This document shows positions 1 to 8,671 of a stretch of DNA of 64,000 nucleotides, piece after piece. Under the pieces are notes generated by a model. That model saw only the letters and a list, made by a program, of their open reading frames with translations, was not told the origin of the DNA and ran no database searches. The position numbers and the translations under genes were made by a program. The DNA is from Mesoflavibacter zeaxanthinifaciens DSM 18436 (GTDB lineage Bacteria > Bacteroidota > Bacteroidia > Flavobacteriales > Flavobacteriaceae): contig NZ_KE383820.1 in NCBI RefSeq assembly GCF_000422365.1, positions 312,412 through 376,411 on the forward strand. Direction: 5' to 3'. Positions within the stretch are counted from its first letter, which is position 1, and each line of letters opens with the position of its first letter.

Positions 1-267
1 TATTTTAACGAGCTTACTAATATGGCGCAACTTACAGAAGAAGTAGGTGAAGTTGCACGTATTATTGCAAGACGTTATGGAGAGCAAAGCGAAAAAGAAA
101 GCGATAAAAATAAAGATTTAGGTGAAGAGTTAGCAGACGTTATGTTTGTAGTTTTATGTTTAGCAAATCAAACAGGAGTAGACTTACAAGATGCTTTTGA
201 TAAAAAGTTAGACTTAAAAACAAAACGCGATCACGACAGACACCATAACAATCAAAAATTAAAGTAA
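1..267 (+). CDS. MazG-like nucleotide pyrophosphohydrolase, 3' part
   Basis: The reading frame is open from base 1, so the start lies outside the window and only about 88 C-terminal residues are present; the first ATG, at 22, is probably internal. The motifs EEVGEVARII and EELADVMF form the acidic E-E / E-x-x-D pair of the all-alpha MazG-type NTP pyrophosphohydrolases, where they bind Mg2+ and the triphosphate. The family clears non-canonical nucleoside triphosphates in the cytoplasm. The short length fits the single-domain MazG-like type rather than full MazG. aroA begins 11 bases downstream, so the two are probably co-transcribed. The substrate cannot be read from sequence. Confidence 0.8.
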   Translation, partial: YFNELTNMAQLTEEVGEVARIIARRYGEQSEKESDKNKDLGEELADVMFVVLCLANQTGVDLQDAFDKKLDLKTKRDHDRHHNNQKLK

Positions 268-278
268 ATCATAGATAG

Positions 279-1502
279 ATGAATTTACAACTCCATAAAT
301 CTACCATATCAAGCAACAAAAAAATAGCTATAACAGGCTCAAAAAGTGAGTCAAACAGACTGTTGCTTTTACAAGCGTTATATCCAAGTATTAATATTGC
401 AAACCTGTCAAATTCAGACGATAGTCAATTAATGCAAAAGGCATTAAAATCATCAGATAGAATTATAGATATACATCACGCTGGTACAGCAATGCGTTTT
501 TTAACAGCATTCTATTCTACTCAAAAAAATAGAGAAGTAGAATTAACTGGATCTAAACGGATGAAAGAGCGACCAATAGCCATATTAGTTGATGCTTTAA
601 GACAAATTGGTGCAGATATTTCATATAAAGAAAACGAAGGTTTTCCACCATTGATCATAAAAGGAAAACAACTAACAGGTCATGAAGTTACTTTAAAAGC
701 CAATGTTAGTAGTCAATATATTTCGGCATTATTGTTAATTGCTCCTAAATTAGAAAACGGACTAAAGTTAACTTTAGAAGGAACAATAACATCTATTCCA
801 TATATAAAAATGACGCTTAATTTATTATCACAAATAGGCGTAGAATCTTCTTTTAAAGATAATGTAATTACAGTAAAGCGATTACTAAATATAAAAGAAA
901 ATAAAAATTTGGTAGTAGAGTCCGATTGGTCTTCTGCATCCTATTTTTATAGTATTATAGCACTTTCAGATATAGGTGCTAATGTTACTATTTCATCTTA
1001 TAAAAAGGAAAGTTTGCAAGGCGATTCTGTTTTAGAACAGATTTATAAAACATTTGGAGTTTCGACTGAGTTTAATAATAACTCTGTAATAATTTCAAAA
1101 ACTTCCGAAGCAAAATCAATTAAAGAATTAAACTTACAAGAAGCGCCAGACATAGCTCAAACCATTACAGTAACAGCATTTGGGTTAGGCTTATCTTGTT
1201 ATTTAACAGGTTTGCACACTTTAAAAATAAAGGAAACAGATAGATTAGTTGCTTTAAAAACCGAAATAGAAAAACTTGGAGGTAATGTAATTATTACTAA
1301 TGATAGTCTAACTTTAGAAGCTTCAAATTCAATTTTAAATAATATCGAAATAGACACCTATAATGACCACAGAATGGCTATGGCATTTGCACCATTAGCA
1401 TTAAAAACAGATATTATAATTAAAGATTATAAAGTCGTTTCTAAGTCATATCCAACATATTGGGAAGATTTAAAAACTTTAGGTTTTAATTTAGCTCTGT
1501 AA
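279..1502 (+). CDS. aroA: 3-phosphoshikimate 1-carboxyvinyltransferase (EPSP synthase)
   Basis: This enzyme condenses shikimate-3-phosphate with phosphoenolpyruvate, the sixth step of the shikimate pathway to aromatic amino acids, in the cytoplasm. At 407 residues it is slightly shorter than the E. coli enzyme. Family signatures are present: TGSKSESNR near residue 20 (phosphate and shikimate binding), GTAMRF near 68, KETDRL in the last quarter and the YNDHRMAMAF motif near 365, whose Asp/His/Arg line the active site. The ATG follows the MazG-like stop by 11 bases, suggesting an operon. No terminator is obvious; queA has its own promoter downstream. Confidence 0.95.
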   Translation: MNLQLHKSTISSNKKIAITGSKSESNRLLLLQALYPSINIANLSNSDDSQLMQKALKSSDRIIDIHHAGTAMRFLTAFYSTQKNREVELTGSKRMKERPIAILVDALRQIGADISYKENEGFPPLIIKGKQLTGHEVTLKANVSSQYISALLLIAPKLENGLKLTLEGTITSIPYIKMTLNLLSQIGVESSFKDNVITVKRLLNIKENKNLVVESDWSSASYFYSIIALSDIGANVTISSYKKESLQGDSVLEQIYKTFGVSTEFNNNSVIISKTSEAKSIKELNLQEAPDIAQTITVTAFGLGLSCYLTGLHTLKIKETDRLVALKTEIEKLGGNVIITNDSLTLEASNSILNNIEIDTYNDHRMAMAFAPLALKTDIIIKDYKVVSKSYPTYWEDLKTLGFNLAL

Positions 1503-1545
1503 ACCCTTGTTATTGCTAGGTTGTAAATAATAATTGCTCATTTAC

Positions 1546-1577
1546 TTGACAACGCCTAGTTTCAGATTGTATATTTG
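1546..1577 (+). promoter_or_regulatory. queA promoter, Bacteroidota type
   Basis: A TTG at 1546-1548 and a perfect TAnnTTTG box (TATATTTG) at 1570-1577 are separated by 21 bases. This matches the -33/-7 consensus of the Bacteroidota housekeeping sigma factor. Transcription would start near 1583, leaving a leader of about 22 bases before the queA ATG. Confidence 0.7.
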
Positions 1578-1605
1578 CAACTTGTAAATAAAATAAAGCA
1601 ACTAG

Positions 1606-2655
1606 ATGAAATTATCACATTTTAACTTTGACTTACCAGAAGAACTTTTAGCAGAATATCCAGCAGAAAATAGAGACGAGTCTCGTTTAATGGTATTGCA
1701 CAGAGATACTCAAAAAATCGAACACAGAATGTTTAAAGACTTGATCGATTATTTTGATGAAAAAGACGTGATGATTCTTAATAATACCAAAGTGTTTCCT
1801 GCACGTTTATTTGGTAACAAAGAAAAAACAGGAGCACGTATAGAAGTATTTTTATTAAGAGAATTAAACGAAGAACAACGTCTTTGGGATGTATTAGTAG
1901 ATCCAGCGCGTAAGATTCGTATTGGTAATAAATTGTATTTTGGAGAAGACGAGTCTTTGGTTGCAGAGGTAATAGATAACACAACATCTCGTGGTCGTAC
2001 ACTACGTTTTCTTTACGATGGATCTTACCAAGAGTTTCGTAGAAAATTAAATGAGTTAGGAGAAACACCATTACCAAAATATATTAAAAGAGAAGTAGAG
2101 CCAGAAGATGAAGAGCGTTACCAAACCATTTTTGCAAAAGAAGAAGGCGCAGTAGCAGCTCCAACAGCAGGATTACACTTTTCAAAACACTTATTAAAAC
2201 GTTTAGAAATTAAAGGTGTAGACTTTGCAGAAGTAACATTACACGTTGGTTTAGGTACATTTAACCCAGTAGAGGTAGAAGATCTTTCTAAACATAAAAT
2301 GGATAGCGAAGAGCTAAAAATAGGACCAGAAGCAGTAAAAATAATCAATAACGCAAAAGCCGAAAAACGTCGTGTATGCGCAGTTGGTACTACAGCAATG
2401 CGTGCTATAGAAAGCTCGGTATCTTCAAGCGGTACGTTAAACGAGATTGAAGGTTGGACAAATAAATTTATTTTTCCACCATACGATTTTAGTATTGCTA
2501 ATTCAATGATTACAAACTTCCATACACCAAAATCAACATTATTAATGATGATTTCTGCATTTGCAGGACACGATTTTGTAAAGCATGCTTATGAAGAAGC
2601 TGTTAAAGAAAAATACAAGTTTTACAGTTATGGTGATGCCATGTTAATTCTGTAA
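1606..2655 (+). CDS. queA: tRNA S-adenosylmethionine ribosyltransferase-isomerase
   Basis: QueA transfers and rearranges the ribosyl group of S-adenosylmethionine onto preQ1 at tRNA position 34 to give epoxyqueuosine. The 349-residue length is normal. The N-terminal [23 protein letters not shown] segment type, the [13 protein letters not shown] motif and the C-terminal [12 protein letters not shown] motif are diagnostic of the family. The ATG at 1606 gives the canonical [10 protein letters not shown] start. The gene has its own promoter and terminator and so looks monocistronic. The frame is intact and without oddities. Confidence 0.96.
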   Translation: MKLSHFNFDLPEELLAEYPAENRDESRLMVLHRDTQKIEHRMFKDLIDYFDEKDVMILNNTKVFPARLFGNKEKTGARIEVFLLRELNEEQRLWDVLVDPARKIRIGNKLYFGEDESLVAEVIDNTTSRGRTLRFLYDGSYQEFRRKLNELGETPLPKYIKREVEPEDEERYQTIFAKEEGAVAAPTAGLHFSKHLLKRLEIKGVDFAEVTLHVGLGTFNPVEVEDLSKHKMDSEELKIGPEAVKIINNAKAEKRRVCAVGTTAMRAIESSVSSSGTLNEIEGWTNKFIFPPYDFSIANSMITNFHTPKSTLLMMISAFAGHDFVKHAYEEAVKEKYKFYSYGDAMLIL

Positions 2656-2675
2656 AAGAAAAATAAATATAAATT

Positions 2676-2711
2676 AACCTCTTTTTATGTCAATAAGAAG
2701 AGGTTTTTTTA
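2676..2711 (+). terminator. Rho-independent terminator after queA
   Basis: Stem AACCTCTT (2676-2683) pairs with AAGAGGTT (2698-2705) and is followed by a T run to 2710. It lies 21 bases after the queA stop. Confidence 0.8.
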
Positions 2712-2713
2712 TG

Positions 2714-2812
2714 GCATTACCCAAAAGGGTCGCGTTTTCGGCAGTCGCTTTTTTGTGTTGCATATACGCAACAACACAAAAAGAGCTTCAACAAAGCCTT
2801 AACCGCTAATGC
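2714..2812. repeat. 99-bp palindromic intergenic repeat, REP-like
   Basis: The segment is richer in G and C than its surroundings and folds on itself: GCATTA at 2714-2719 pairs with TAATGC at 2807-2812, and a central imperfect hairpin runs from GCTTTTTTGTGTTGC through an ATATAC loop to GCAACAACACAAAAAGAGC. A small ACCC-AAAA-GGGT hairpin lies near the left end. The architecture resembles dispersed palindromic repeats I recall from Flavobacteriaceae intergenic regions. No second copy is evident in this window, so the repeat status is inferred. Confidence 0.5.
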
Positions 2813-2875
2813 GCCAGCCAAAGACTATTACATTAAATAAATCAATCACTTACACAAAGGATAAATCATAATTTG

Positions 2876-2883
2876 TAGCTTTG
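2876..2883 (+). promoter_or_regulatory. Probable rlmN -7 box
   Basis: TAGCTTTG matches TAnnTTTG and ends 8 bases before the rlmN ATG, implying a transcript with almost no leader. No clear TTG lies at the usual upstream distance. Confidence 0.45.
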
Positions 2884-2891
2884 CAAAATCT

Positions 2892-3935
2892 ATGGAAATA
2901 AAGAAAAAAGACATACGTGCATTAACCAAAGACCAATTAAGAGATTTTTTTGTGTCTCAAGGCGACAAAGCCTTTAGAGGTAATCAAGTATATGAATGGT
3001 TATGGAGTAAAAGCGTTCATACTTTTGAAGATATGACCAATATCTCAAAAGAAACACGTCAAATGCTAGAAGATAATTTTGTAATTAATCATATACAAGT
3101 AGATACTTTACAGCGTAGTAGTGATGGTACAGTGAAAAATGCTGTAAAATTACATGATGGTTTGGTGGTCGAGTCGGTTTTAATACCAACCAGTACACGT
3201 ACAACAGCATGTGTTTCTAGTCAAGTTGGTTGTAGTTTGGATTGTAAGTTTTGCGCCACAGCACGTTTAAAACGTATGCGTAATCTTAATCCAGACGAAA
3301 TTTATGACCAAGTCGTAGCCATAGACAGAGAAAGTAGATTATACCATGATAGACCTTTAAGCAATATTGTTTTTATGGGTATGGGAGAACCATTAATGAA
3401 CTACAACAACGTATTAAAGGCAATAGACAAAATTACCTCGCCAGAAGGTTTAGGAATGTCTCCAAAGCGTATTGTGGTGTCAACTTCAGGAGTGCCAAAG
3501 ATGATTAAAAAAATGGCAGACGATGAGGTTAAATTTAAATTAGCAGTGTCATTACACTCTGCAATAGATGAGGTAAGAACATCAATAATGCCATTTAATG
3601 CAACGTTTCCGCTATCAGATTTAAGAGAAGCTTTAGAATATTGGTATGCTAAAACAAAAAATAGGATAACTTATGAATATGTAGTATGGAAAGGCATAAA
3701 CGATAAACGTAAAGATGTAGATGCATTAGTTAAGTTTTGCAAATTTGCACCAAGTAAAGTTAACTTAATCGAATATAATCCAATTGATGATGGCGAGTTT
3801 CAGCAAGCAAACACAGAAGCTATAGATATGTATCAAAATATATTAGAAGCTAATAATATAACGGTAACAGTTAGGCGAAGTAGAGGTAAAGATATAGATG
3901 CCGCTTGTGGTCAATTAGCCAATAAGAGTAAATAA
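2892..3935 (+). CDS. rlmN: 23S rRNA (adenine2503-C2)/tRNA A37 methyltransferase
   Basis: RlmN is a radical SAM enzyme that methylates C2 of A2503 in 23S rRNA and A37 in some tRNAs. The CxxxCxxC cluster motif is visible as Cys114, Cys118 and Cys121 (GCSLDCKFCA), and the C-terminal methyl-carrying cysteine is Cys339 in AACGQL. The GMGEPL motif and the 347-residue length are standard. The gene stands alone between the 99-bp repeat and a strong terminator. The -7 box sits just before the ATG, so translation probably starts on a nearly leaderless mRNA. Confidence 0.96.
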   Translation: MEIKKKDIRALTKDQLRDFFVSQGDKAFRGNQVYEWLWSKSVHTFEDMTNISKETRQMLEDNFVINHIQVDTLQRSSDGTVKNAVKLHDGLVVESVLIPTSTRTTACVSSQVGCSLDCKFCATARLKRMRNLNPDEIYDQVVAIDRESRLYHDRPLSNIVFMGMGEPLMNYNNVLKAIDKITSPEGLGMSPKRIVVSTSGVPKMIKKMADDEVKFKLAVSLHSAIDEVRTSIMPFNATFPLSDLREALEYWYAKTKNRITYEYVVWKGINDKRKDVDALVKFCKFAPSKVNLIEYNPIDDGEFQQANTEAIDMYQNILEANNITVTVRRSRGKDIDAACGQLANKSK

Positions 3936-3970
3936 AAAAAGCGATTTCAATTATTTTGAAATCGCTTTTT
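3936..3970. terminator. Bidirectional terminator between rlmN and the T9SS cargo gene
   Basis: A near-perfect stem of about 15 base pairs (AGCGATTTCAA and its complement) has a TTATT loop, with A and T runs on opposite sides. It can serve rlmN on the plus strand and the converging gene on the minus strand. Confidence 0.85.
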
Positions 3971-3988
3971 AAATATTAATAAGTGTAA

Positions 3989-4978
3989 TTATTCTTTTAT
4001 AAATTTAAAAGTTTCTTTCCTTTCTTCAGTGGTAATAGTCATAAAATAAATACCGTTATTAAACTCTTTTACATTTATGGAGTTGTCTATTATTTGATCA
4101 TTATTTAATGATAATACTTTTTGTCCTAATTGATTAAATACTTCAACAGAATTTATAGTTACTTCTGTTTTAATTTTTATAAAGTCTGATGTTGGATTAG
4201 GATAAATACTAAATGATTTAATGTTAAATTCATCTGTAGATAAATTAGGATCAGCTTCGGTTGTAAAAGTGTAATCAACACTAGTTACTGTTCCTAAACA
4301 ATTAGTAGAAGTAATATTCCATGTATAGGTTGTATTATAAGCCCAAGAACCATAAGTTATGTTAACAGGACTTGTAACTCCAGTAACAGTTCCTACAGTT
4401 AATAGATTTAAGTCGTACGTAGTAGCAGCGCCATTATCTGTCCATGCAAAACCGTTTATAACAGGGTTTGCTGGATCTGTCATATCAATTGGTACATCGA
4501 TAGCACCATTAGCAGGATAAGTAATATTTGCAGCATCTGGCATCATTGTAGCGGTGCAGGTACAAGAAGGACTTGTACATTGTATTGTAGTTACTGTTGC
4601 GTCAAAAGCTTGGGTTTGACAAGCTGCATTTAAATGCCAATGAATTATGACATCTGTAGTAGTAGCAGTAAACGATACAGAAGAAGCACCATGTGCTAAT
4701 ACTGTACCTCCTATAGCAGGATTTTGCCAGTCGATTTCTGCAACAGTAATATATATGCTAGTAGTATTTGTTCCTGTAACAGTATAGGTGTTACCTATAA
4801 TTAAGCCTTCAATAGCAGAATATTCTGCGTTTGGCCAATTATCTGCAGCAATTTGTTCTGCTGTACCATCATTGACCATAACCAAGTTTCCATAATTTTC
4901 ACCTGTAATAGTGGTGCATTGGCTATAAGCACCAATCGAAAAAATAATGGATAATAAAAGTAAAGTAAAATTTCTCAT
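3989..4978 (-). CDS. Secreted protein with T9SS type A sorting domain
   Basis: The 329-residue product has an N-terminal signal peptide (RNFTLLLLSIIFSIGAYS, cleaved near residue 19). A Thr/Ala/Asn-rich beta-type middle contains a Cys cluster (CTSPSCTCTATM) near residue 135, followed by a fibronectin-like stretch. The C-terminal 75 residues carry the T9SS type A signature: YPNPT, then VFNQLGQKV, NGIYF and a final FKFIKE. Such tails direct proteins through the outer membrane and are removed or anchored at the surface. No enzymatic motif is visible, so an adhesin or surface role is possible but not shown. It converges on rlmN and is probably transcribed alone. Confidence 0.85.
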   Translation of the reverse strand: MRNFTLLLLSIIFSIGAYSQCTTITGENYGNLVMVNDGTAEQIAADNWPNAEYSAIEGLIIGNTYTVTGTNTTSIYITVAEIDWQNPAIGGTVLAHGASSVSFTATTTDVIIHWHLNAACQTQAFDATVTTIQCTSPSCTCTATMMPDAANITYPANGAIDVPIDMTDPANPVINGFAWTDNGAATTYDLNLLTVGTVTGVTSPVNITYGSWAYNTTYTWNITSTNCLGTVTSVDYTFTTEADPNLSTDEFNIKSFSIYPNPTSDFIKIKTEVTINSVEVFNQLGQKVLSLNNDQIIDNSINVKEFNNGIYFMTITTEERKETFKFIKE

Positions 4979-5093
4979 AAGCTAATTAGTTGTTGATTAA
5001 TAAATTAACTTAAAGTTAAACAAAAAAATCTATTAAATAGCACGACTACAAAAAATTACAAAATATTAATAATATTGTGTCTTACTTTATTCG

Positions 5094-5101
5094 TATTTTT
5101 G
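5094..5101 (+). promoter_or_regulatory. Probable -7 box of the polyprenyl synthase gene
   Basis: TATTTTTG matches TAnnTTTG and lies 25 bases before the TTG start codon, a plausible leader length. A TTG at 5075-5077 is closer than the usual spacing. Confidence 0.45.
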
Positions 5102-5126
5102 AAATTCATAAAATAATCACTGTTTT

Positions 5127-6104
5127 TTGAAAATAACCGAACAAATAAAACAACCTATAGCGTTTGAAATGGATCTTTTCGAACAAAAATTTAGGTTGTC
5201 AATGTCTTCTAAAGTCGCATTACTTAATCGTATTACCTACTACATTGTAAATAGAAAAGGAAAACAAATGCGACCAATGTTTGTATTTTTAGTTGCAAAA
5301 ATGGTAGCAAACGGAGAGGTTAGCGAACGTACCTATCGTGGTGCATCTGTTATAGAACTAATCCATACAGCAACTTTAGTACACGATGATGTTGTTGATG
5401 ATAGTAACAAACGTCGTGGTTTTTTCTCGATCAATGCACTTTGGAAAAACAAAATAGCAGTTTTAATAGGAGACTTTTTATTATCAAAAGGGTTATTACT
5501 TTCTATAGATAATAACGATTTTGATTTGCTTAAAATAATTTCGGTTGCCGTAAGAGAAATGAGTGAAGGCGAATTGCTTCAAATAGAAAAAGCCAGAAAA
5601 TTAGATATTACCGAAGAAGTCTATTACGAAATCATCCGACAGAAAACAGCAACTTTAATCGCTGCTTGTTGTAGTTTAGGCGCAGCGTCTGTAAAACCTA
5701 ATTCTGTTGAAGTAGAAACCATGCGTAAATTTGGAGAGTTAATAGGAATGGCTTTTCAAATAAAAGACGATTTGTTTGACTACGGTTCTAAAAGTATTGG
5801 TAAACCTATAGGTATAGATATTAAAGAGCAAAAAATGACCTTACCGCTTATTTATGTGCTTAATACTTGCTCTAAAAAAGATAAAAACTGGTTAATCAAT
5901 TCAGTGAAAAACCATAACAAGGATAAAAAAAGAGTTAATCAGGTTATAGAATTTGTAAAAGAAAATGGCGGACTAGATTATGCTGTTTCTAAAATGAAAT
6001 CTTTTCAAAAAGAAGCCCTAAACATCCTTGAAACTTTCCCAGAATCAGACTATAAAGCATCATTAAAACTGATGGTAAATTACGTGATAGAAAGAAAAAA
6101 ATAA
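5127..6104 (+). CDS. Polyprenyl (octaprenyl-type) diphosphate synthase
   Basis: This is a trans-isoprenyl diphosphate synthase that extends allylic diphosphates with isopentenyl diphosphate, most likely to make the menaquinone side chain. Both Asp-rich motifs are present: HDDVVDD near residue 87 and KDDLFDYG near residue 212. The 325-residue length fits the long-chain IspB/HepT group. The start is TTG at 5127, giving KITEQIKQPIAFEMD; the next ATG would remove the conserved first helix. The chain length of the product cannot be decided from sequence. Confidence 0.92.
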   Translation: MKITEQIKQPIAFEMDLFEQKFRLSMSSKVALLNRITYYIVNRKGKQMRPMFVFLVAKMVANGEVSERTYRGASVIELIHTATLVHDDVVDDSNKRRGFFSINALWKNKIAVLIGDFLLSKGLLLSIDNNDFDLLKIISVAVREMSEGELLQIEKARKLDITEEVYYEIIRQKTATLIAACCSLGAASVKPNSVEVETMRKFGELIGMAFQIKDDLFDYGSKSIGKPIGIDIKEQKMTLPLIYVLNTCSKKDKNWLINSVKNHNKDKKRVNQVIEFVKENGGLDYAVSKMKSFQKEALNILETFPESDYKASLKLMVNYVIERKK

Positions 6105-6120
6105 TTTTTTTTCAACTTCA

Positions 6121-6150
6121 GGCAACCTTTTTCATAGTTTTTGCGTCTTT
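6121..6150 (+). promoter_or_regulatory. ECF-type promoter of the sigma factor operon
   Basis: GGCAACC at 6121-6127 followed after 16 bases by CGTC at 6144-6147 has the AAC / CGTC shape of ECF sigma promoters, unlike the TAnnTTTG boxes elsewhere in the window. It lies 32 bases before the sigma gene start and suggests autoregulation. Confidence 0.6.
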
Positions 6151-6181
6151 ATAAATACAACGTCCAACTAAACACGTTTTT

Positions 6182-6742
6182 GTGAAAGTAGTAACACTTT
6201 TTAATAACGAAGCAAAGCTGATAAAAAAAGCAATTCAGCATAACAGAAAAGCGCAGCATACGTTATACGAGATGCACGCGCCAAAAATGTTAAGCGTTTG
6301 TCGTTATTATATAAAAGACCTTCAAAAAGCAGAAGAAGTCATGCTAAACGGTTTTTTAAAAGTGTTTACTAATCTTAAACAATTTAAAAGTGAAGGAAGT
6401 TTTGAAGGATGGATAAGACGCATTATGATAAGAGAAAGTATCTCTTTCTTACGTCAAGACAAGCAACTATTTTTTACAGAAGATACGCATCCTTATACAG
6501 AGATAGAAGATAGTACATCACAACAATATGATGTGGCACATTTGCAAAAAATGATAGATAATTTACCTGATGGCTATAAAATGGTTTTTGTTATGTATGC
6601 GATAGAAGGTTATAAACACTCAGAAATTGCAAAAGAATTAAACATTTCAGAAGGTACATCAAAATCACAATTGTTTAAAGCACGACAATTATTGCAAACC
6701 CAAATTAATAACCAAAAGACCAAAGAGTATGGCTCCAAATAA
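6182..6742 (+). CDS. ECF-family RNA polymerase sigma factor
   Basis: The 186-residue protein has sigma region 2 at about residues 20-90 (EEVMLNGFLKVFTNLKQF and GWIRRIMIRES for core binding and -10 melting) and region 4 at about 125-180 (LPDGYKMVFVMYAIEGYKHSEIA, then SEGTSKSQLFKAR, the -35 recognition helix-turn-helix). Region 3 is missing, as in group 4 sigma factors. The start is GTG at 6182. The last 14 bases overlap the next gene, which encodes a membrane anti-sigma-like protein, so the pair is translationally coupled. An ECF-type promoter just upstream suggests positive autoregulation. The inducing signal is unknown but probably concerns the envelope. Confidence 0.9.
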   Translation: MKVVTLFNNEAKLIKKAIQHNRKAQHTLYEMHAPKMLSVCRYYIKDLQKAEEVMLNGFLKVFTNLKQFKSEGSFEGWIRRIMIRESISFLRQDKQLFFTEDTHPYTEIEDSTSQQYDVAHLQKMIDNLPDGYKMVFVMYAIEGYKHSEIAKELNISEGTSKSQLFKARQLLQTQINNQKTKEYGSK

Positions 6743-7439
6743 ATTTGAAAAGAAAGCTAAAGACGTTTTAGAACGCCGTGCCATAGCGCCAAGTAAAGAC
6801 GCTTGGACACAGTTAAATAATAAACTAGAGCAGTCTGATAAAAAAAGAAAATTGTCTGTTTGGTGGTTAGGTGTAGCTGCAACTTTAGTAGGTGTAATGT
6901 TAGCCATTACTTTGTTTAACAAAGAAGAAGTATTGCCAGAAAACACTATTGTTAATCAAGAAAAAAACCAACAAAATAAAGAAAAGCCTACAATTACAAA
7001 AAATAAAATTGAAGAAAATTTAGAAAATAAACCATTAGTAAATGTTAATGAAGAAAGCGAAAACTCTAAATTAAAAACAGAAGCACCTAAAACATTAATA
7101 ACTAATAAAAAGAAAAAACCAGAGCAACATTTAGCAACGGTTAACCATAAAAATAAAGAAGAAAATAACAATCAACTAATTAATCAAATATCAGAAAATA
7201 TAGTTGCAGAAGTATCTGAAGAACAAATAAATTTAGACGAAGCTAACCAGCTTTTAGAAAATGCAATGAATCAATTTTCTGCAGATGATTATAAAAACGT
7301 AACAGAAAAAATAAACGCTAACGATCTACTGGAAGAAGTAGAGATGACTTCAGAAAAGTCATTAAAACACAGACTGTTTCATGTCGTAAAATCAGGCTAT
7401 GAAACCGTAAAAAGCACAGTAGTAAGTAGCGATAATTAA
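6729..7439 (+). CDS. Single-pass membrane protein, probable anti-sigma factor
   Basis: The 236-residue product overlaps the sigma factor gene by 14 bases. Its cytoplasmic N-terminus (FEKKAKDVLERRAIAPSKDAW and LNNKLEQ, residues 4-35) resembles the short helical sigma-binding region of Bacteroidota anti-sigma proteins. One membrane helix follows (about residues 39-61, WWLGVAATLVGVMLAITLF). The remaining 170 residues would be periplasmic, rich in Lys, Glu and Asn with no recognised fold, and probably disordered or helical. The gene order sigma / membrane protein / outer-membrane barrel supports an anti-sigma role. Homology is weak, so the function is inferred from context and topology. Confidence 0.65.
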   Translation: MAPNKFEKKAKDVLERRAIAPSKDAWTQLNNKLEQSDKKRKLSVWWLGVAATLVGVMLAITLFNKEEVLPENTIVNQEKNQQNKEKPTITKNKIEENLENKPLVNVNEESENSKLKTEAPKTLITNKKKKPEQHLATVNHKNKEENNNQLINQISENIVAEVSEEQINLDEANQLLENAMNQFSADDYKNVTEKINANDLLEEVEMTSEKSLKHRLFHVVKSGYETVKSTVVSSDN

Positions 7440-7471
7440 TATTTCATCTAACAAAATTAACACGAACAATT

Positions 7472-8539
7472 ATGCAAAACATTATTAAACACTTAACGCT
7501 ATTAATTTCAATTTTTGTAGTTAGTCAACTGCAAGCACAAGACACATTAACAGTTGCAAAACAAGACGTTTCTAAAATGATCGAAGATTATAAAGAACGT
7601 ATTAAAAAAGCCGAACTTGAAACTTTAAAAGAAGAAGTAGATAATATTAATGACCGTTTAGATAGAGAAGATATTACTTTTGAAGAAGCAGAAAAGCTTA
7701 AAAAAGAAGCTGCAGAAAAACATGCTAAAAACATAGAGAATCGTTACATTATTTTAGAAAATAAGTTCGAATTAATGGAGCGCAATAACGATCTACCAGA
7801 TCCAGATAAAAAGTCAACAGTGTTTTCTATTAATATAGGAGATGGACAAAAAGAAATAGTAGAGGTTAAAGCAAAAAAAACTCCACCAAAATATGATATA
7901 AGAACTGGTAATCAATTGCTTTTTGCAATGGGTTTTAATAACGCAATTATAGATGGTGTTTCTTTAGATGATTCTCCATACAAATTAGGAGGATCTGGGT
8001 TTGTAGAACTTGGTTGGTTATGGAATACACGAGTTTTTAAAGAATCTAATTTTTTAAGATTTAAATACGGGTTGTCTTTTCAGTGGAATAAATTTGATAT
8101 AAAAGACAATTTGTATTTTGAAAAAGGAACAGAAGAAACAACTCTGCAGGTTTTTCCTAACGACTTAAAAAAAGCAAAGTTTAGAACTACAAATCTTGTA
8201 ATACCTGTGTATTTTGAGTTTGGACCATCAACTAAAAAAGAATATAAAGATCGTATTAGATATTTTACAGATGATCATTTTAAAGTAGGTATAGGTGGTT
8301 ATGGTGGTGTCAATTTAGGGACACAACAAAAGTTAGTTTACGAAGATGAATTTGGTGATCGTGTAAAACAGAAAATAAAAACAAGCTACAATACTAATAC
8401 TTTTGTTTATGGTTTAGCGGCTTATATAGGTTACGGAGATTTAAGTTTATATGCTAAATATGACTTGTCTACAATTTTTAAAGACGCAACAGTAGATCAA
8501 AATAATATTTCATTAGGTATTAGAGTAGATTTGGATTAA
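7472..8539 (+). CDS. Exported coiled-coil plus outer-membrane beta-barrel protein
   Basis: The 355-residue protein starts with a signal peptide (IIKHLTLLISIFVVSQLQAQ, cleavage near residue 22). Residues 30-110 are strongly charged heptad-like helix (KERIKKAELETLKEEVDNI) predicted to be a coiled coil in the periplasm. From about residue 140 to the end, alternating aromatic and polar strands (NQLLFAMGFNNAI, FLRFKYGLSFQWN, FKVGIGGYGGVNLG, ending SLGIRVDLD) fit an eight-stranded outer membrane barrel. It lies 32 bases after the anti-sigma-like gene and ends in a terminator, so it is the third gene of that operon. It could be a sensor or target of the sigma factor. No named family is recognised. 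Confidence 0.65.
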   Translation: MQNIIKHLTLLISIFVVSQLQAQDTLTVAKQDVSKMIEDYKERIKKAELETLKEEVDNINDRLDREDITFEEAEKLKKEAAEKHAKNIENRYIILENKFELMERNNDLPDPDKKSTVFSINIGDGQKEIVEVKAKKTPPKYDIRTGNQLLFAMGFNNAIIDGVSLDDSPYKLGGSGFVELGWLWNTRVFKESNFLRFKYGLSFQWNKFDIKDNLYFEKGTEETTLQVFPNDLKKAKFRTTNLVIPVYFEFGPSTKKEYKDRIRYFTDDHFKVGIGGYGGVNLGTQQKLVYEDEFGDRVKQKIKTSYNTNTFVYGLAAYIGYGDLSLYAKYDLSTIFKDATVDQNNISLGIRVDLD

Positions 8540-8561
8540 GTCTAATAAGTTAGTATTAAAG

Positions 8562-8589
8562 CCTCTTAAAATTTTAAGAGGTTTTTTTT
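8562..8589 (+). terminator. Terminator of the sigma factor operon
   Basis: A perfect self-complementary 20-mer (CCTCTTAAAA and its complement) is followed by eight T residues, 22 bases after the stop. Confidence 0.85.
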
Positions 8590-8671
8590 GTTTAGATTGT
8601 TTTGTTATTAAAAGAAGAAGTAAAATATTATTACTTTTACAGTCTAAATAAGCATTAAAAACACACATCTT

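Noticed and set aside
1749..2348. Three minus-strand frames inside queA
   Set aside because: They are shadows of a conserved gene, with no start signals and improbable composition.
2711..2809. 32-codon frame starting ATGGCATTA that looks like a short signal peptide
   Set aside because: It coincides with the 99-bp palindromic repeat, follows directly on the queA terminator and has no promoter.
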